Of a DNA stretch of 7,279 nucleotides, positions 6,509 to 7,279 are shown in pieces. The DNA is from Flavobacteriaceae bacterium UBA7446 (GTDB taxonomy: Bacteria > Bacteroidota > Bacteroidia > Flavobacteriales > Flavobacteriaceae): contig DLPY01000073.1 of assembly GCA_002478685.1 (NCBI GenBank), forward strand, positions 737 to 8,015, given 5' to 3'. The notes beneath the pieces were generated by a model that saw nothing but the letters and a program-made list of their open reading frames with translations, was not told the origin of the DNA and made no database searches. The translations under genes were made by a program, and so were the position numbers. Every line of letters starts with the position of its first letter. Position 1 is the stretch's first letter.

Positions 6509-6526
6509 ATAGTAAAACTAAAAATA
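6509..6526 (-). promoter_or_regulatory. Promoter-like element shared by two exported-protein genes, copy 1
   Basis: ATAGTAAAACTAAAAATA on the + strand (TATTTTTAGTTTTACTAT on the gene strand) lies 20 bp upstream of the 246-aa gene. It matches 17 of 18 bases of the element at 7201-7218, 28 bp upstream of the 160-aa gene. It contains TAGTTTTA, one base off the -7 consensus TAnnTTTG, so a promoter role is reasonable. Confidence 0.45.
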
Positions 6527-6552
6527 ACACAAAACAATTGTATGTGTATTAA

Positions 6553-6633
6553 TTTAATTTTAAATGTATCTCTAACCTATTTAAGAGGGTTAAAAATGCA
6601 GAACTAAAAGAAGAAGGTATGCCGATGATTTAA
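6553..6633 (+). pseudogene. Junction repeat copy 2; reads as an intact + strand gene end
   Basis: From 6553 the + strand is open for 26 codons and ends NAELKEEGMPMI-stop at 6631-6633, directly against the A-run and hairpin at 6632-6660. The last 36 bp are homologous to 5621-5656. No start codon precedes it in frame near the open end, so if it was coding it is only the 3' tail of a gene that once converged on the - strand gene. A non-coding role as a conserved junction element is the alternative. I do not recognise the peptide. Confidence 0.45.
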
Positions 6634-6660
6634 AAAAAAACCTCGCAATTTTTACGAGGC
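6632..6660 (-). terminator. Terminator of the 160-aa lipoprotein gene, probably bidirectional
   Basis: On the - strand CCTCG (6659-6655) pairs with CGAGG (6645-6641) around a 9-nt loop. Nine T residues (complement of 6640-6632) follow. On the + strand the stem is followed by CTTTTATGTTT, so it could also end + strand transcripts. Confidence 0.85.
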
Positions 6661-6667
6661 TTTTATG

Positions 6668-6681
6668 TTTAATTAAGGTAT
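6668..6681. repeat. Shared 14-bp element TTTAATTAAGGTAT, copy 2
   Basis: Identical to 5707-5720, and likewise placed between a - strand stop codon and its terminator hairpin. The following bases (TATAAAAGTCT against TTTAAAGGCTT) are also similar. Confidence 0.7.
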
Positions 6682-6689
6682 ATAAAAGT

Positions 6690-7172
6690 CTATCGATTTG
6701 CTTTAGTATTAAACCAAAATGATATTTTACCGTCTTTATTTATTAGGTACCATTCATTGTAATGTCCGCCCCCTAATGTGTCACCACTTTTATTAGTTGC
6801 AACTACGTTAAAGCCTGCATTTACCCATTCATTTGTTTCTTCCGAATTGTCATCTTTCACTGAAAAAGCCCAATCAAATGTCCAAGAATACATTAATGAG
6901 TCAGACTTAAGGGAATTGATAAATTCGTCTCTGTTGTGTGTTCTGCCGTCCTCCCAGACAAATCGTGCTGAATCGCTTATATACTCCCGCATTCCATCAA
7001 AATCACTTTCTTTCCATAATTTATCCATTTCAATTACAACATCAACGGAGCTTTGGCTGCCCATTGTAATAGGAAAATTTCTAGGCCCAAATCCATTAGC
7101 TGTGTTTGAAGATACTTGCGAACACGAAACAATTAAAGTAAGTGCAAATAATATTAAAATATATTTCTTCAT
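6690..7172 (-). CDS. SnoaL/NTF2-like lipoprotein
   Basis: A 160-residue lipoprotein. The signal peptide MKKYILILFALTLIVSC ends in a lipobox with the acylated cysteine at C17; no Asp follows, and it is probably anchored in the outer membrane. The mature part looks like an NTF2/SnoaL cone fold: an N-terminal helix with KLWKESDFDGMREYISDSAR (about 51-70), then FVWEDGRTHNRDEF, then curved beta-strands with GFNVVATNKSGDTLGGGHYN and EWYLINKDGKISFWFNTKA at the C-terminus. This pattern is typical of nuclear transport factor 2 family proteins of Bacteroidota, whose members bind small hydrophobic ligands or have no known activity. The function here cannot be given. It has its own promoter-like element and terminator; the flanking DNA is repeated around the neighbouring gene. 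Confidence 0.88.
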   Translation of the reverse strand: MKKYILILFALTLIVSCSQVSSNTANGFGPRNFPITMGSQSSVDVVIEMDKLWKESDFDGMREYISDSARFVWEDGRTHNRDEFINSLKSDSLMYSWTFDWAFSVKDDNSEETNEWVNAGFNVVATNKSGDTLGGGHYNEWYLINKDGKISFWFNTKANR

Positions 7173-7200
7173 TGTTTTAATAGTTTAAATTTTCTACAAC

Positions 7201-7218
7201 ATAATAAAACTAAAAATA
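7201..7218 (-). promoter_or_regulatory. Promoter-like element shared by two exported-protein genes, copy 2
   Basis: ATAATAAAACTAAAAATA, 17/18 identical to 6509-6526, lies 28 bp upstream of the lipoprotein ATG. On the gene strand it contains TAGTTTTA, close to the TAnnTTTG -7 consensus. Confidence 0.45.
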
Positions 7219-7225
7219 TGATACG

Positions 7226-7279
7226 TTAATTTAAATTTAAATTAATAGAACTTTTGAAAAGAAGTTTAGAAGTAGCAGA
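7226..7279 (+). repeat. Probable start of junction repeat copy 3, cut by the window edge
   Basis: Aligned without gaps to 6549-6602, the two ends agree well: TTAATTTAA then TTTAAAT at the left, and GCAGA at the right edge (7275-7279). The middle is poorly conserved, giving about 30/54 identical overall, and AT-richness inflates this. The + strand frame here reads IELLKRSLEVA up to the edge, comparable to NLFKRVKNA before AELKEEG in copy 2. Confidence 0.35.

Noticed and set aside
5621..6689. Junction repeats as integron attC sites
   Set aside because: I could not find the paired GTTRRRY / RYYYAAC core sites with an extended imperfect palindrome in both copies. The junctions also contain promoter and terminator elements, which is not typical of integron cassettes.
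6778..7188. 136-codon open frame on the + strand opposite the NTF2-like lipoprotein gene
   Set aside because: It is antisense to a gene with a convincing signal peptide, lipobox and fold pattern; its own translation shows no domain-like pattern.
5581..7279. CRISPR array or direct-repeat array
   Set aside because: The repeated blocks are spaced several hundred bases apart with whole genes between them and are not identical short repeats with uniform spacers.

Overview
The window looks like chromosome from a marine-type member of the Flavobacteriia (Bacteroidota). The grounds are a C-terminal type IX secretion (T9SS) type A sorting domain, promoter elements of the TAnnTTTG type, start codons without Shine-Dalgarno sequences, many lipoproteins with short MKK signal peptides, and AT-rich DNA. 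The assignment rests on these features only; no database was searched.

Left part (1-840): the 3' end of a gene for a large secreted protein. A Gly/Asp/Thr/Pro linker, a carbohydrate-binding-like beta-sandwich module and a T9SS sorting domain are visible, followed by a strong hairpin terminator. A short open frame on the other strand (843-938) looks like the surviving tail of a lost gene that would have shared this terminator.

Centre (950-4158): a two-gene sulfur unit on the + strand. A SulP anion transporter with a STAS domain has a consensus promoter so close to its ATG that the mRNA may be leaderless. It is followed 42 bp later by a three-domain persulfide dioxygenase/rhodanese of the CstB type. 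Together they suggest oxidation of persulfide or sulfane sulfur to sulfite or thiosulfate, with anion transport across the inner membrane. A convergent aldo-keto reductase (4253-5194, - strand) follows, with its own -7 promoter box and a perfect inverted repeat just upstream of it.

Right part (5195-7279): an AT-rich accessory stretch with all genes on the - strand. It holds a frameshifted lipoprotein remnant resembling the N-terminus of flavobacterial BspA-like surface proteins, then a secreted 246-aa protein of unknown function with an internal repeat, then a 160-aa SnoaL/NTF2-like lipoprotein. The genes appear unrelated to one another, yet the DNA between them is repeated. Copies share a promoter-like element, a 36-bp block that reads as the end of a + strand gene, an A-run with a hairpin terminator, and a 14-bp element before the next stop codon. 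A further copy seems to start at the right edge. This repeated-junction arrangement around single-gene units for exported proteins is the most unusual thing in the window.
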